This document shows, one piece after another, positions 1-9,399 of a stretch of 19,249 bases of DNA; the stretch's first letter is position 1; each line of letters opens with the position of its first letter. The translations under genes and the position numbers were made by a program. The stretch is from Beroe ovata. Its lineage: Eukaryota; Ctenophora; Nuda; Beroida; Beroidae. Location of the stretch: contig CAMPET010000049.1 in the NCBI GenBank assembly GCA_946803715.1, forward strand, positions 356,734 through 375,982. The letters are read 5' to 3'. Under the pieces are notes generated by a model. It searched no databases, was not told the origin of the DNA, and saw only the letters and a program-made list of their open reading frames with translations.

Positions 1-565
1 TGTGTGTGTTACCACCAGGAGTTCCACACGTGCTGCTATACTTCGTGAACATGACGTCATATTGTGATCGGTCCATACGAGCTCTTTGTGCATATAATTA
101 TCACAGGATGGAAATGATTATACCCATTAGTTTTATTGAGGGTGGTGACATCACCCTTAACAGCGAACACAAAGGGCCAAAGGGGAAGGGAGGACACCAC
201 GGTTTCTGAAATAACAAGGATCATTTAATAAAAATTTCATATTGTGAAATAAGCATGTCTCACCCCATAACGACACTCACTGGAACTCAGTTCCAAGGAA
301 TATTGCATTCGTTACTATAACTACTGATTAACAATAGTGTCTTAAGAGGGTGGGTAGTAGTTTAATCAGTGTATGCTATGTGATTTGAACGCTTCAGTGA
401 CCAATATAACAATCGTGTGTGTAATGATATGACTGGTGATTGGGGAGACTTCAACTAAATAAGCAGTGAACACAAGTGAACCATGTGACTAGTCACTGCA
501 TCACCCAGTTCATACATCACTGCAGTGTAGAGGTACTCAGTAACGAGTGACTGCTGAGGTGTAGT
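1..565. other. Intergenic, no supported gene
   Basis: The window opens in a short TG run. A perfect TGACGTCA (CRE-like) octamer lies at 52-59, inside a 16-base string (48-63) that recurs exactly at 11596-11611 upstream of the nested gene. No reading frame here has a convincing start, composition or splice signals. Confidence 0.5.
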
Positions 566-739
566 ATGGTACAGACTACAGCTCCCTACTATGACTTCAA
601 GCTGGACAATTACAATTACATAAATCAAGCTAACAGATATGTTGCAGAATGTGCAGACCATGGACCATGGAATTTGGAAACTAGAGCCAGACATAAGTGC
701 AAAAATATTTTTCTTCAGTTCCAGAGATTTAAGTTTTAA
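566..739 (+). CDS. Candidate small ORF or terminal exon (57 codons), unrecognised
   Basis: An ATG-initiated frame of 57 codons ends in TAA at 737-739. The frame is open upstream to about 554, where a TGA precedes it. The peptide starts MVQTTAPYYDFKLDNYNYIN and continues with a balanced, protein-like composition: an early Tyr/Asn-rich part, two Cys, one Trp, and a basic aromatic C-terminus ending QRFKF. A GTAG at 561-564 could be a splice acceptor just before the ATG, but its pyrimidine tract is poor. I recognise no domain. The frame ends 27 bp before a foldback repeat, so it could be the 3' end of a gene cut off by that insertion, or simply a chance frame. Confidence 0.25.
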   Translation: MVQTTAPYYDFKLDNYNYINQANRYVAECADHGPWNLETRARHKCKNIFLQFQRFKF

Positions 740-765
740 TTTGGTTATACCTATTTATTCATTAA

Positions 766-1270
766 TGGGCTATTGACCAGTCCGCCGACGCCCTTTTTTG
801 CCCCCTTTCCGCCCCCAAAGTGCCCCCCTTATCACCCCCCAAATTCCCCTTTTCGCCCCCTTTTCGGCCCCTTTTTTGAATCATCTCCTACACACATGTT
901 CCCAAATTGCCCCCTTTGTGCCCCCCCCCCTAAATGCTCCCTTTGTGCAGAGAGCGTTCCTCAATTGCCCCCTTTGTGCCCCCTTGCTGGAAGAGTACAA
1001 ATCAGGATGCAAAATGGGGCACAAAGGGGGCACAAAGGGGACAATTTGGGAACATGTGTGTAGGAGACATCTGAGATAAGGGGCAAAAAGGAGGCGAAAA
1101 GGGGGCACAAAGGGGGCACAACATGGGCAGAAAGGTGGCGCCCTTCGTGCACGCACCGGGCAAAAAGGGGGCACAAATAGGACATTTTGGGGGCGAAAAG
1201 GGGGCATTCAGGGCGAAAAGGGGGCACTTTGGGGCGAAAAGGGGGCGTCGGTAGAGCAGTCAATGACCCA
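766..1270. mobile_element. Foldback / MITE-like element with inverted G/C-rich arms
   Basis: The left end reads TGGGCTATTGACCAGTC...CGACGCCC. The reverse complement of the right end reads TGGGTCATTGACTGCTC...CGACGCCC, so the two are imperfect terminal inverted repeats. The left arm (about 781-985) is built of CCCCTTTT/GCCCCC words and the right arm (about 1015-1252) of their complements (GGGGGCACAAAGG, GGGGCGAAAAG). Folded, the element makes one long hairpin. TAA at 763-765 and 1271-1273 is a candidate 3-bp target duplication. The similarity extends a few bases further out (ATTCATTA on both sides), so the exact edges are uncertain. No transposase is encoded; the open frames across it are low-complexity shadows. 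It is most likely non-autonomous. Confidence 0.7.
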
Positions 1271-1392
1271 TAATGAATTATTAGTGTCGATACATGAATT
1301 TCAACTATGTCGAAGAACTCAACTGACTTAGTTTATCTAATCTCTCAATGAAAAAATGAAAATAATTGTAAAACCTAGAGCTGGGTTTGGGG

Positions 1393-2268
1393 GCGCATTC
1401 ATCACAGGGACCTGTTATTACGTAGAAATTGCATACTGGTGTCAGAGCATTCCTACGTCAGAGTTATGCAATGGTGTCAGCGAGCTATGACGAATGAGTC
1501 CTCCATTCGTCACAGAGGACTGTCATGACGTACTGCATACTGGTGTCAACTCATTCCTACGTCAGAGTTATGCAGTGGTGTCAGCAAGCTATGACGAATG
1601 AGTCCCCATTCGTCATAGAGAACTGCTATTACGTAGGAATTGCATACTGGTGTCAAAGCATTCCTACGTCAGCGTTATGCAATGGTGTCAGCGAGTTATG
1701 ACGAATGACTCCTCCATTCGTCATAGAGGGCTGTCATGACGTACTGTATACTGGTGTCAACTCATTCCTACGTCAGAGTTGTGCAGTGGTGTCAGCAAGT
1801 CATGACGAATGGGTCCCCATTCATCACAGAGAACTGCTATTACGCAGGAATTGCATACTGGTGTCAAAGCATTCCTACGTCAGCGTTATGCAATGGTGTC
1901 AGCGAGTTATGACGAATGACTCCTCCATTCGTCATAGAGGGCTGTCATGACGTACTGTATACTGGTGTCAACTCATTCCTACGTCAGAGTTGTGCAGTGG
2001 TGTCAGCAAGTCATGACGAATGGGTCCCCATTCATCACAGAGAACTGCTATTACGTAGGAATTGCATACTGGTGTCAAAGCATTCCTACGTCAACGTTAT
2101 GCAATGGTGTCAGCGAGTTATGACGAATGACTCCTCCATTCGTCATAGAGGACTGTCATGACGTACCGCATACTGGTGTCAACGCATTCCTACGTCAGAG
2201 TTATGCAGTGGGGTCAGCAAGTTATGACGAAGGAGTCCTCCATTCGTCATAGAGATCTGTTATGACGT
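1393..2268. repeat. Satellite array, 211-bp period (two ~105-bp half-units)
   Basis: About four copies of a 211-bp unit are present. Identical landmarks lie exactly 211 bp apart, for example ACGTACTG at 1739 and 1950. Each unit is two diverged halves of about 105 bp, and each half carries TACTGGTGTCA, CATTCCTACGTCA and GGTGTCAGC. Between successive halves is an inverted pair ATGACGAATG...CATTCGTCAT separated by a few bases. The frames open through the array are by-products of the periodicity. A diverged relative lies at 14316-14819. Confidence 0.85.
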
Positions 2269-3304
2269 GAAGTGTAAGATGACAAGATGTGCTCGAAACC
2301 GCTCCGATCTTAATTTACAGAAAGATATTCTATTGAAAGTTACAAGATAAATATGGTGGAATCGATATCTCTCGATGAGCATCTACACTAAGACAACAGC
2401 TCAGACATTTGACCTCAGGAACGGAATCGAAAGTAAGCATGACAATGACAATGAAGCTGCGGACAGCGGAGATGATCATACTGTATCATCATCCTACTCC
2501 ACTATAGTATAAGCTAGTAAAGACGATAGGGTTCATATTATTCTGAGGAGATCTATCGAGGTATTTTCTGATCTTCAGACACTATATAATACACTATATA
2601 ATACTAGTCGGCGTGATACTTTGACACAGTCCACCTTCACGAACATTCCACGATCAGTCAATGCTATGTCACTTTCAAATACCAGGGATGTCTATTGTCT
2701 AAGATTGTCATACATCATACATGAGGTAAGGGTAATACTTATCAACGCCCAAACGGAGCAAGATCGAAATTTCAAGTCGAGAAGAGATGTTGGGAGCAAC
2801 ATATCATCTAGGAACAAGTACAGAGCTGTTCCAATATGGCTGCACAGTCGTTATGTGATTATCAAAACACCTGTAATTGCCGACTAATTAGAACACAATT
2901 AGTGCTGCGGACAGTTTCCCATCAATTATCACACGATCTAAAAAGAGAGTCAATCTGCTCCCGAGGATCTACAGAAAACTGACCAACATTATCTGAGATA
3001 GTATCAACATTTCATCAACTGAACAGAGTAAACATATTGTATTCTCAGCAGAATGAAGGGCGTGGCCGCAGCCATGTGATCCATATCAGGACAGCTGCGA
3101 CTATATCATAGTTAGGCCACAACTCAACAGTCAATCAACAAGATAGACATGTTTTTAGAAGGAACTATCATAAACGTGTTGTAGGTATTTGTCAACACAG
3201 TCCCAGTTTTAGTGTATACCGGATGCGACCCGTCGTGTTTTCTGATGACATCCAGATATATAACATGTACATAGTCACTCGAGGAAGTGTGACATGTACA
3301 GTGT

Positions 3305-3337
3305 TGTCATGACGACAGCTGCTGTCATGACGACAGT
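3305..3337. repeat. Doubled palindromic motif
   Basis: TGTCATGACGACA occurs twice with a short CAGCTGC-type spacer, giving overlapping palindromes (TCATGA in each copy, and GACAGC-T-GCTGTC between them). It resembles a paired protein-binding site, but nothing in the surroundings identifies a factor. Confidence 0.4.
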
Positions 3338-3926
3338 GAGCAAGAGTGAGAGGGAGGGAGGGGGCATCATAGCACATTATCACCATCATATACTCGATGA
3401 AGAGTCAAGACTGTATAATACTGTGAACAGCTGAACGAATGAGAACAATGTGTGGCCGCCACACCCCTGAATGAGAATTCACACCTCCACGATAAACAGC
3501 CTGGGGCAGGGAGGGTCCATAGGTACAACATGGTACCTATATACCCTCATCAACAAGAAGCAGGCTAGAAGGAATGCAAGATCATCGATAATTTGATAAT
3601 TTGGAAAGTGGTCACAAACTGAGAAACGTTGGAGATTTTTGTGGAGGTTTTCCGTCCACTATTCAGTGAAATCAAGCACGGTAGCAGCCCTCTACGAACA
3701 CTCGTACACATCTAATATCATACACTCTGGATCCATCACGATATGCTGGATCCATCTTGATATAATGATGAACTATAGTGCTGTGTTTCTTCAGACAGAT
3801 AATTTTCCCTATGAATATTCCTCAAATAATTATGTGAGACCGTTTACCAATATAGATCCCTGTATACAACATGGAGACTCGATCTTCAGTCTCCAGCTGT
3901 GCCAGTTTTGAGGAGACACTAGGTCA

Positions 3927-3970
3927 GGAGAAATGAGACCACAGGAGACATGAGACCACAGGAGACACAT
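3927..3970. repeat. 17-bp tandem repeat, 2.6 copies
   Basis: GGAGAAATGAGACCACA is followed by GGAGACATGAGACCACA and then a partial GGAGACACAT. This is a small minisatellite with no sign of function. Confidence 0.7.
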
Positions 3971-4378
3971 GTTTTGTAACTAGGAGACGCCATGTCGGGA
4001 GACATGCACTAGCGCATCCCACATGAATAATCAGTGATCTATCTTCTGAATCTGAGAATGTGTTTTTTACAATCTGATACATAGCAGATCTGCATGATGA
4101 ATTATTCACATTGATTCATGCATATTGACTACAATGAACAACTGCATGTATGTATGAATTTTGAGAAATGATGATTGGGCAGAACGCCACTTTTCTGACA
4201 TTTATGGTTCGAATAACCAGTAAACCAGCTAAAAGAATAAATGGCGATGGTTGTAGCTACAAGCAATTTCTCCATCAAATCATTGATCAATTGCTAACCT
4301 GATCTAGACAGGACACGTAGTGCGATCTAGAACTGTTATATAAAGCAGGGAACTGGAAACAACGTATGGACTCTCCGC

Positions 4379-4430
4379 AAGCTATAGCGCAGTAAAACCT
4401 AGTGAAGCTATTGCGCGGTAAAACCTATTA
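4379..4430. repeat. 26-bp direct duplication
   Basis: Two adjacent copies share the framework AAGCTAT.GCGC.GTAAAACCTA and differ at a few positions. No function is evident. Confidence 0.65.
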
Positions 4431-4725
4431 TTTTTCTCCAAAATAACCCAACCAAACTGAGCGGCTACATATTATACATTTGACAGGTTTCACGATAGTC
4501 AGGTTTTCATGGTTCCCCTCCTGACATCATAGAGAGGACTCGGAGTCCGTGATAAAGTAGCTTCAGTATACGTACTGTAGCAGTATACGGAGCACAGACC
4601 AGTATATTATTGCATATTGTGAGGTACGTTAATAATTAATTGAGTACGTTTTCATTAGAGCGCGTTCTGTCGCAGTATCCTTTAGGTTTACGACGCTCCT
4701 GACGCGCATACACGAAGCTGAAATA

Positions 4726-4807
4726 TAGGTCAATGACCAGTCGCCCGACGCACCCTAAATGCACACTGAATGCACACTGAATGCACCCTAAATGCACCCT
4801 AAATACA
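4726..4807 (+). mobile_element. Solo element end related to the 766-1270 foldback element
   Basis: TAGGTCAATGACCAGTC followed by GCCCGACGC matches both termini of the element at 766-1270. Inward from this end lie five copies of an 11-bp unit (GCACCCTAAAT / GCACACTGAAT, 4750-4804) instead of the CCCCTTTT words of the first element. I found no second terminus nearby, so this is either a truncated copy or an element whose far end has decayed. The shared pattern suggests a repeat family with conserved ends and variable tandem interiors. Confidence 0.5.
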
Positions 4808-5724
4808 CGTCTTTCAGCCCTCGTTGAGTGTCAACATAAGGTAAGCGTCTTATGCCGAGTTACGTAGCAATATGATAAAGGTAGCATATTTGATGTATTA
4901 AATTTAACACTCGAGTTTTGGCAGTATCCAAGAAGCCCGACCGCCGCCCGAAATTTCGGGCAAAATTTTTTATTTACACTTTACAGATGCAGCCTGAGTT
5001 TTTATACTGCAATTTTGGGGCTTAAACTATAGAATCTGGAACGAGCTGCACGAGATCCTAGGGGGAAAGTTGAGTGATCAGAAAAATTGTCAGGAATTCG
5101 TGAATCTAGACCGACACAAGCTGGTCATCAAGTCCCTCTATCACTAAGCTATCAGTAAAAAATCAGTATCAGTAGAAAAGAGTGCGCGCGTGTGTATGTG
5201 ATAGGGAGGAACCAACATGAGATTAAGATCGAAATTGAATAATGAGTACTGGACCCCGTGGGTGCTGTTTACTGGCCCACAGGGGTGTTGACTGTTTTCA
5301 AATACAATTACCCTCAATATTGAGTATTGACTGAAATGAACTAGCTATCATGCCGAATGCGAATGAATATTGGAATTATACAGAATTGCGGTCTCTCCCA
5401 TGTGAAAATGACATGAAATGGCGCAATATACATTAATTGTAAATTACATATTTTGTAAAATGTACATTGTACTACAGTGTACTCATATACAATCTACACC
5501 GTACAATGGACAACCAAAAGCTACAGTACCATAATACAACCTTTTAATTAATACCTTAACCTATCACGTTTAAGTGGGAGAAAAAATTCATTGAGGGCCT
5601 ACTTCACTACTTCAGCTTCAATTTGAATTAGTACAGAAATTGTAGCATGAAATGTTGGCGTTTACAAATTAAGAACATTTCTGACAGAAATGGGATTCTA
5701 CGTATTTCACAAACTACATGTTAG
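4808..5724. other. Intergenic, no supported gene
   Basis: No convincing coding region. The stretch includes a perfect 16-bp palindrome at 4946-4961, a weak hairpin around 5252-5290 (CCCCGTGGG against CCCACAGGGG), and an inverted pair CATTGTAC/GTACAATG at 5465-5472 and 5501-5508. A 24-codon ATG frame (5217-5291) is too short to call. Confidence 0.45.
4946..4961. repeat. Perfect 16-bp palindrome
   Basis: GCCCGAAATTTCGGGC is perfectly self-complementary and stands out in AT-rich surroundings. No repeat end or gene edge was found beside it. Confidence 0.6.
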
Positions 5725-6118
5725 TTACAAATAATTGAAAACGAGGTACTCAACTGTCTGAAGAGAAATGACGAATCCTGGGTGGCGCATTTGATAGAAA
5801 AAATCTCGCACGACTGCACGTGACCAAATCTAAATATAATAGAGATGATTTTTATCTTTAATAAATATCCTAATATTGGAAAGCTATGTCCTTCAGCTAC
5901 GATCCCTCTGACGTAGGAGATGGCCCCTACAGCTGATCGCTGATCAGGAAGGATTGCAAATGCGATAATTCCCCACGACCATGGGTTCATCAGATCCTCC
6001 CAATCGACTTGAGAAGGAGCGAGATAGAGAGTTGGAGTGGGGTATCATGATAGCGGGGATCTATTCAACAGGACGGAGAGGATGCCTCTGGCCTCATACA
6101 TTTGTGTTATCTAGTTAA
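5725..6118 (+). pseudogene. Coding-like, interrupted plus-strand stretch, unrecognised
   Basis: Three plus-strand pieces read like protein but are broken. At 5725-5823 a 32-codon frame (LQIIENEVLNCLKRNDESWV, then an Ile/Glu/Lys/His tail) ends in TGA. At 5874-6050 one frame begins YWKAMSFSYDPSDVGDGPYS, meets a TGA at 5934-5936, continues with KDCKCDNSPRPWVHQILPID and stops at 6048-6050. At 5981-6118 an ATG in strong context (GACCATGG) opens a different 45-codon frame, beginning MGSSDPPNRLEKERDRELEW. These could be small exons, or a decayed gene or element. I recognise no family. Stops and frame changes make an intact single-exon gene unlikely. Confidence 0.25.
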
Positions 6119-8131
6119 CCTGCAAACAATCTGACAGTCTTAGTAAGCTGTGCCATTAGAAGATGATTTGTTGGAAATGTGCTTCGTGTTTTCGTGCTGC
6201 AATCTACTTCAAAAGAAGTAGCAATATGAAATAAGGAATAGAAAGAATAGAAGAAAAAGAATCCAACTGTAAAGAATGTAAGATCGTATGCTTCACAAGG
6301 TCGCAGGTAAAACGCACTGAGTACACTGTTCACATGAACTGAAAAGAATCCAAGAAAATCAGTCATAAAGCCAGGCAAGAGGGTATCATAGATTCTGACG
6401 ATAGATATGACCGAACAATATAGAGTCGTGCGAAAACCGTGATCAAGAGTGGACACACATGAGTTTTTAGGATGAGTTGACAAACAGGAATCGACAACGT
6501 ACGAAGAATAACTTTGCATAGGAAGTAATACACATGATAACGTACAAGGGATCGTATCGCACGTGCAGATCTCGCTGTATGATACTACATGATTGTGCCC
6601 CTCCTAGCGAGGGCTCTAGCTTTCGGATCATTGAGATACCAAGCTACGGTTGCCAACCTCTTGAGCTTTCCTTCTGGCATCTAGAGTGGGAAATGAGGGA
6701 GTTTTTCATATCAACGCCTTCATGATAACGGGAACATATGCATATGAACAGGAAAAACGGTAGCCTCTAGGCGGTAGATATTCTATGGCACATTGAGTGA
6801 TGAATCCGGTAAATTATAACTGACTAACTAAACTGCAGTCGTTTCACATTTCTAAATTGATCATTACCTTCGATTCTAATTTTCCTGCACTTGAGAAGGG
6901 ATTCTGAAAGAAAGGATGCTGTTAAAAAGAGAGAAAGGATTGTTTATGATGAGAACTGTCCTGTCTTTTTGCTGCAATATTTGTGGCACAAAATTCGTGC
7001 CGTGTTATTGTAAATCAATCTGACTCAAGTTGACTTTAGAGCGCTTACGGAGCTTTTTTTGTAGAAAGAAAAGAATGGTTAATAACATAAAAGTAGAATA
7101 GAATCATCAAGAAGCTGCGACTCTATGAGAAGCTGTGGCTCAGGCTGAAAGCTGTGCTAGATAATGCGAAATATATCGAAAAGTTTGCGCTCGGCAATAC
7201 ATAATATATTCGAGTGGAAAGTAATTTGAATGCTATCAGAAGAGAGAGAGTTACATTACAGTCCACACATAATTTAATGGGACTTGCATCTCTATTATAA
7301 TCTTGCAAATTCTGTTTGTACCTATCTACGTAACGAGCTGCACGTGCACGTTTTGAGACAAAGTGACCGTTGCTATGGTTACTACTGCAGATGAGTGCGC
7401 GTGTTGTTAGTCATTTCTGAGTTGTTGCATTCGTTTTGTGGAGTATTTTGAGAGTTTGAGCCGGGTAAGCGGTTAATTTTGGGTGGTTTTTCAGATGTCT
7501 AAGCTATCTCCACCCATATCACCTTTTGGTATTCAGCACACACACTCTGAACGGGTCCCCTAGTCTATATTATGAACTCGCAATTCTGTTTGTACCTATC
7601 ATGTATCTTTAAATATCACGGCATTTTTGCCCTGTTGCTATATGGTCGTTAGGCAGAGATGTGAGAAGGTTTCACGTGCAGAAAGTAGTAGCCTGTCGGC
7701 TGGGAAGAGCTCATTTCTTATTTTGCTGTTTTGATTACGTTGCTGTCTCTGTTGATAGGGAAGAGAAGAGTTGCACGTGCAGTTTAATGCGCGCGCAATG
7801 ACACTCAGTCCTCGGGTAAATTGTTTCTGTTTTGCACTGAATCATCACACAGACTGGATGACGTGTTTCTTTGATCGTTTTCGATTTGGAATTTCGATTT
7901 CAATTTCAGCTGCATTCAACACCTTTCACAATAACTTAGCCGGGTATGTATCCGATTCAACGGGCTACTACTCGACGGGCTCCCTAGTTGGAAATAAAGT
8001 ATCAACGAATCTAGAAAGACACAGCTTAACAACAAGACACCTTAACAACAGCAGAAAGAGTAATATAAAACATATCACATATAAGGAGGGTAGAGCTATC
8101 TGATTGAGATCGCAGTGGACCAAAACGAAGG

Positions 8132-8160
8132 CATGGGGGTTACATCCCCCGACCCCCATG
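8132..8160. repeat. 9-bp-stem hairpin
   Basis: CATGGGGGT and ACCCCCATG form a perfect stem around an 11-base loop that itself contains CCCCC, so an alternative pairing is possible. No T-run follows, and no role is evident. Confidence 0.5.
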
Positions 8161-8434
8161 GGGTTAGTAAGGCACCTATGAGAATGGATATGGCGTCATC
8201 GGTCATGAAATTACCAAATCTCGCTTCATGGTTTCTGATTTCGTTGTAGATAACTTACTATTACTAAGCGATTGTCTTACTTGATTATGTAGACAAAACT
8301 CTGCCTCTCTGTAGATGTCCGCAGACATCTTTATGAAAGCTAATAAAGAAGAAATATACACGTATTACTCACGATCATATGATCTACACATGGTATATCT
8401 GAGCAGCGCCCTAGTCGAGGCTAACCGCTCACTA

Positions 8435-8451
8435 CTCAGTCACTGACTGAG
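8435..8451. repeat. 17-bp palindrome with AP-1-like half sites
   Basis: CTCAGTCA-C-TGACTGAG is a perfect inverted repeat around one base, followed directly by GTCAGTCAG. TGAGTCA/TGACTGA resemble AP-1 sites, but no nearby gene start supports regulation. Confidence 0.4.
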
Positions 8452-8887
8452 TCAGTCAGGTGTATGGGCTGATGTGCATCTGTCAGTTGCTGCTATATAC
8501 ATATCTGCTATCACAACACATGCTATAGAAAGATCACTGGGTTAGAACTTTAGAAAGAAGATTGAAGTTTTTTTATATATATTGAAATGCTGTTCACTGA
8601 ATACTGCAGTAAAACTGATGAATAGGGATGATTTTATGAAATCGTATGTGCTCAAAGCTAAAAGTACCTATGCTATCTGAAAGAAATCTTCTTTACTTAT
8701 ACATAAAGAAAGGACCAGAAATTTACAAGAATGAAAAATGTGCGGCGAAAAGATGACTTTAGATCACCAACAATAGAATTCAATCAATCATTTTGTACAT
8801 TTTCACTTCTTATCTACACAAAAACACTGATAAGAAAGTGGGCGACGGTGGGCATGCGTTACAATTGAAAAACCGACCGCATCATCC

Positions 8888-8893
8888 TTTATT
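8888..8893 (-). terminator. Possible poly(A) signal of the RGS gene
   Basis: TTTATT on the plus strand is AATAAA on the minus strand. It is the first canonical hexamer I see downstream of the predicted stop codon (about 420 nt past 9313). A cleavage site cannot be shown. Confidence 0.35.
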
Positions 8894-9312
8894 TACAGCG
8901 AAAAATTATATGAAAGAATTTTGTACATTCTATGAAATTCATCTTGAAGTACTAACTTTTATAGCTAATTACATTATAAAACTAAAGATTCACACTCATT
9001 TCTATGATTGGAAAAACAAATAAAGCAAACTGGACTGGTACTGCAGGATGAATGCTTTTTCATTTTGGGACTAAAAGAAGCACCAATATATCTGCTATTT
9101 TAAAGTTGGCTGATCGACCAAGTTTACTTAAATCTGCTATCATCCCTATGGTTGGATGTTATGAATCTGGCCTGCACTGCACTGTGCACATGGGATCATA
9201 ATATGACAATTGTCATAAGCCGGTGTCACATGCTGTCACAAGCTGTCACAGTGTGATTATATGCACGTGACATCTGGCCACGTGTACGACTGTCCTGAGC
9301 ACGTGCGGAGGC

Positions 9313-9399
9313 TTATCTGGCGCGCACCTTGTTTGCTTCCGTGCGCGCAGCTGGCATTCCATCATCACTGGGTGCCGATATCATATCCTCATCAACATG
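9313..9399 (-). CDS. RGS gene exon 16, likely terminal
   Basis: Acceptor ATGATTTCAG, phase 0. It encodes HVDEDMISAPSDDGMPAART, then EANKVRAR and TAA (9313-9315). A weak donor GTGCGC after EANK at 9327 could instead join 9171-9124 (ARFITSNHRDDSRFK, stop). I prefer the simple stop because both the donor and the downstream acceptor are poor. Confidence 0.5.
   Translation of the reverse strand, partial: HVDEDMISAPSDDGMPAARTEANKVRAR

Larger units (their letters stand above)
2269..4725. other. Intergenic, no supported gene
   Basis: About 2.5 kb without a convincing coding region on either strand. The longest frames (2621-2887 and 3639-3911, plus) have no domain, no splice logic and biased AT-rich composition. 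Local structures are a doubled TGTCATGACGACA (3305-3337), a 17-bp tandem (3927-3970), a 26-bp duplication (4379-4430) and a short palindrome GGACTC-G-GAGTCC (4536-4548). Confidence 0.5.
6119..9123. other. Intergenic, no supported gene
   Basis: About 3 kb downstream of the RGS gene with no convincing gene. A 134-codon minus-strand frame (6115-6519) and a 63-codon plus-strand Cys-containing frame (6534-6725) have no recognisable domain. Two stretches share about 22 bases (CAATTCTGTTTGTACCTATC-like, near 7306 and 7578), hinting at an old dispersed repeat. TGCACGTGCA palindromes occur near 7340 and 7771, and two hairpins lie at 8132-8160 and 8435-8451. Confidence 0.45.

Noticed and set aside
773-1263. 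Several 90-108 codon frames on both strands rich in Pro, Phe, Cys
   Set aside because: They arise from the CCCCTTTT/GGGGCAAA low-complexity arms of the foldback element and overlap in all frames.
1705-2161. Two near-identical 81-codon frames
   Set aside because: They are 211 bp apart and simply follow the satellite period.
4187-4202. TGGTTCGAATAACCA resembling a tRNA T-arm
   Set aside because: No acceptor, D or anticodon stems can be drawn upstream.
6115-6519. 134-codon minus-strand frame with hydrophobic stretches
   Set aside because: Poly-Phe/Ser/Tyr composition from AT-rich antisense sequence; no family pattern or splice context.
6534-6725. 63-codon plus-strand frame with four Cys
   Set aside because: Protein-like in places, but no signal peptide, family or neighbouring exon supports it.
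8793-9023. 76-codon plus-strand frame followed by AATAAA
   Set aside because: Composition is AT-driven and it overlaps the expected 3' UTR of the RGS gene; no domain is recognisable.
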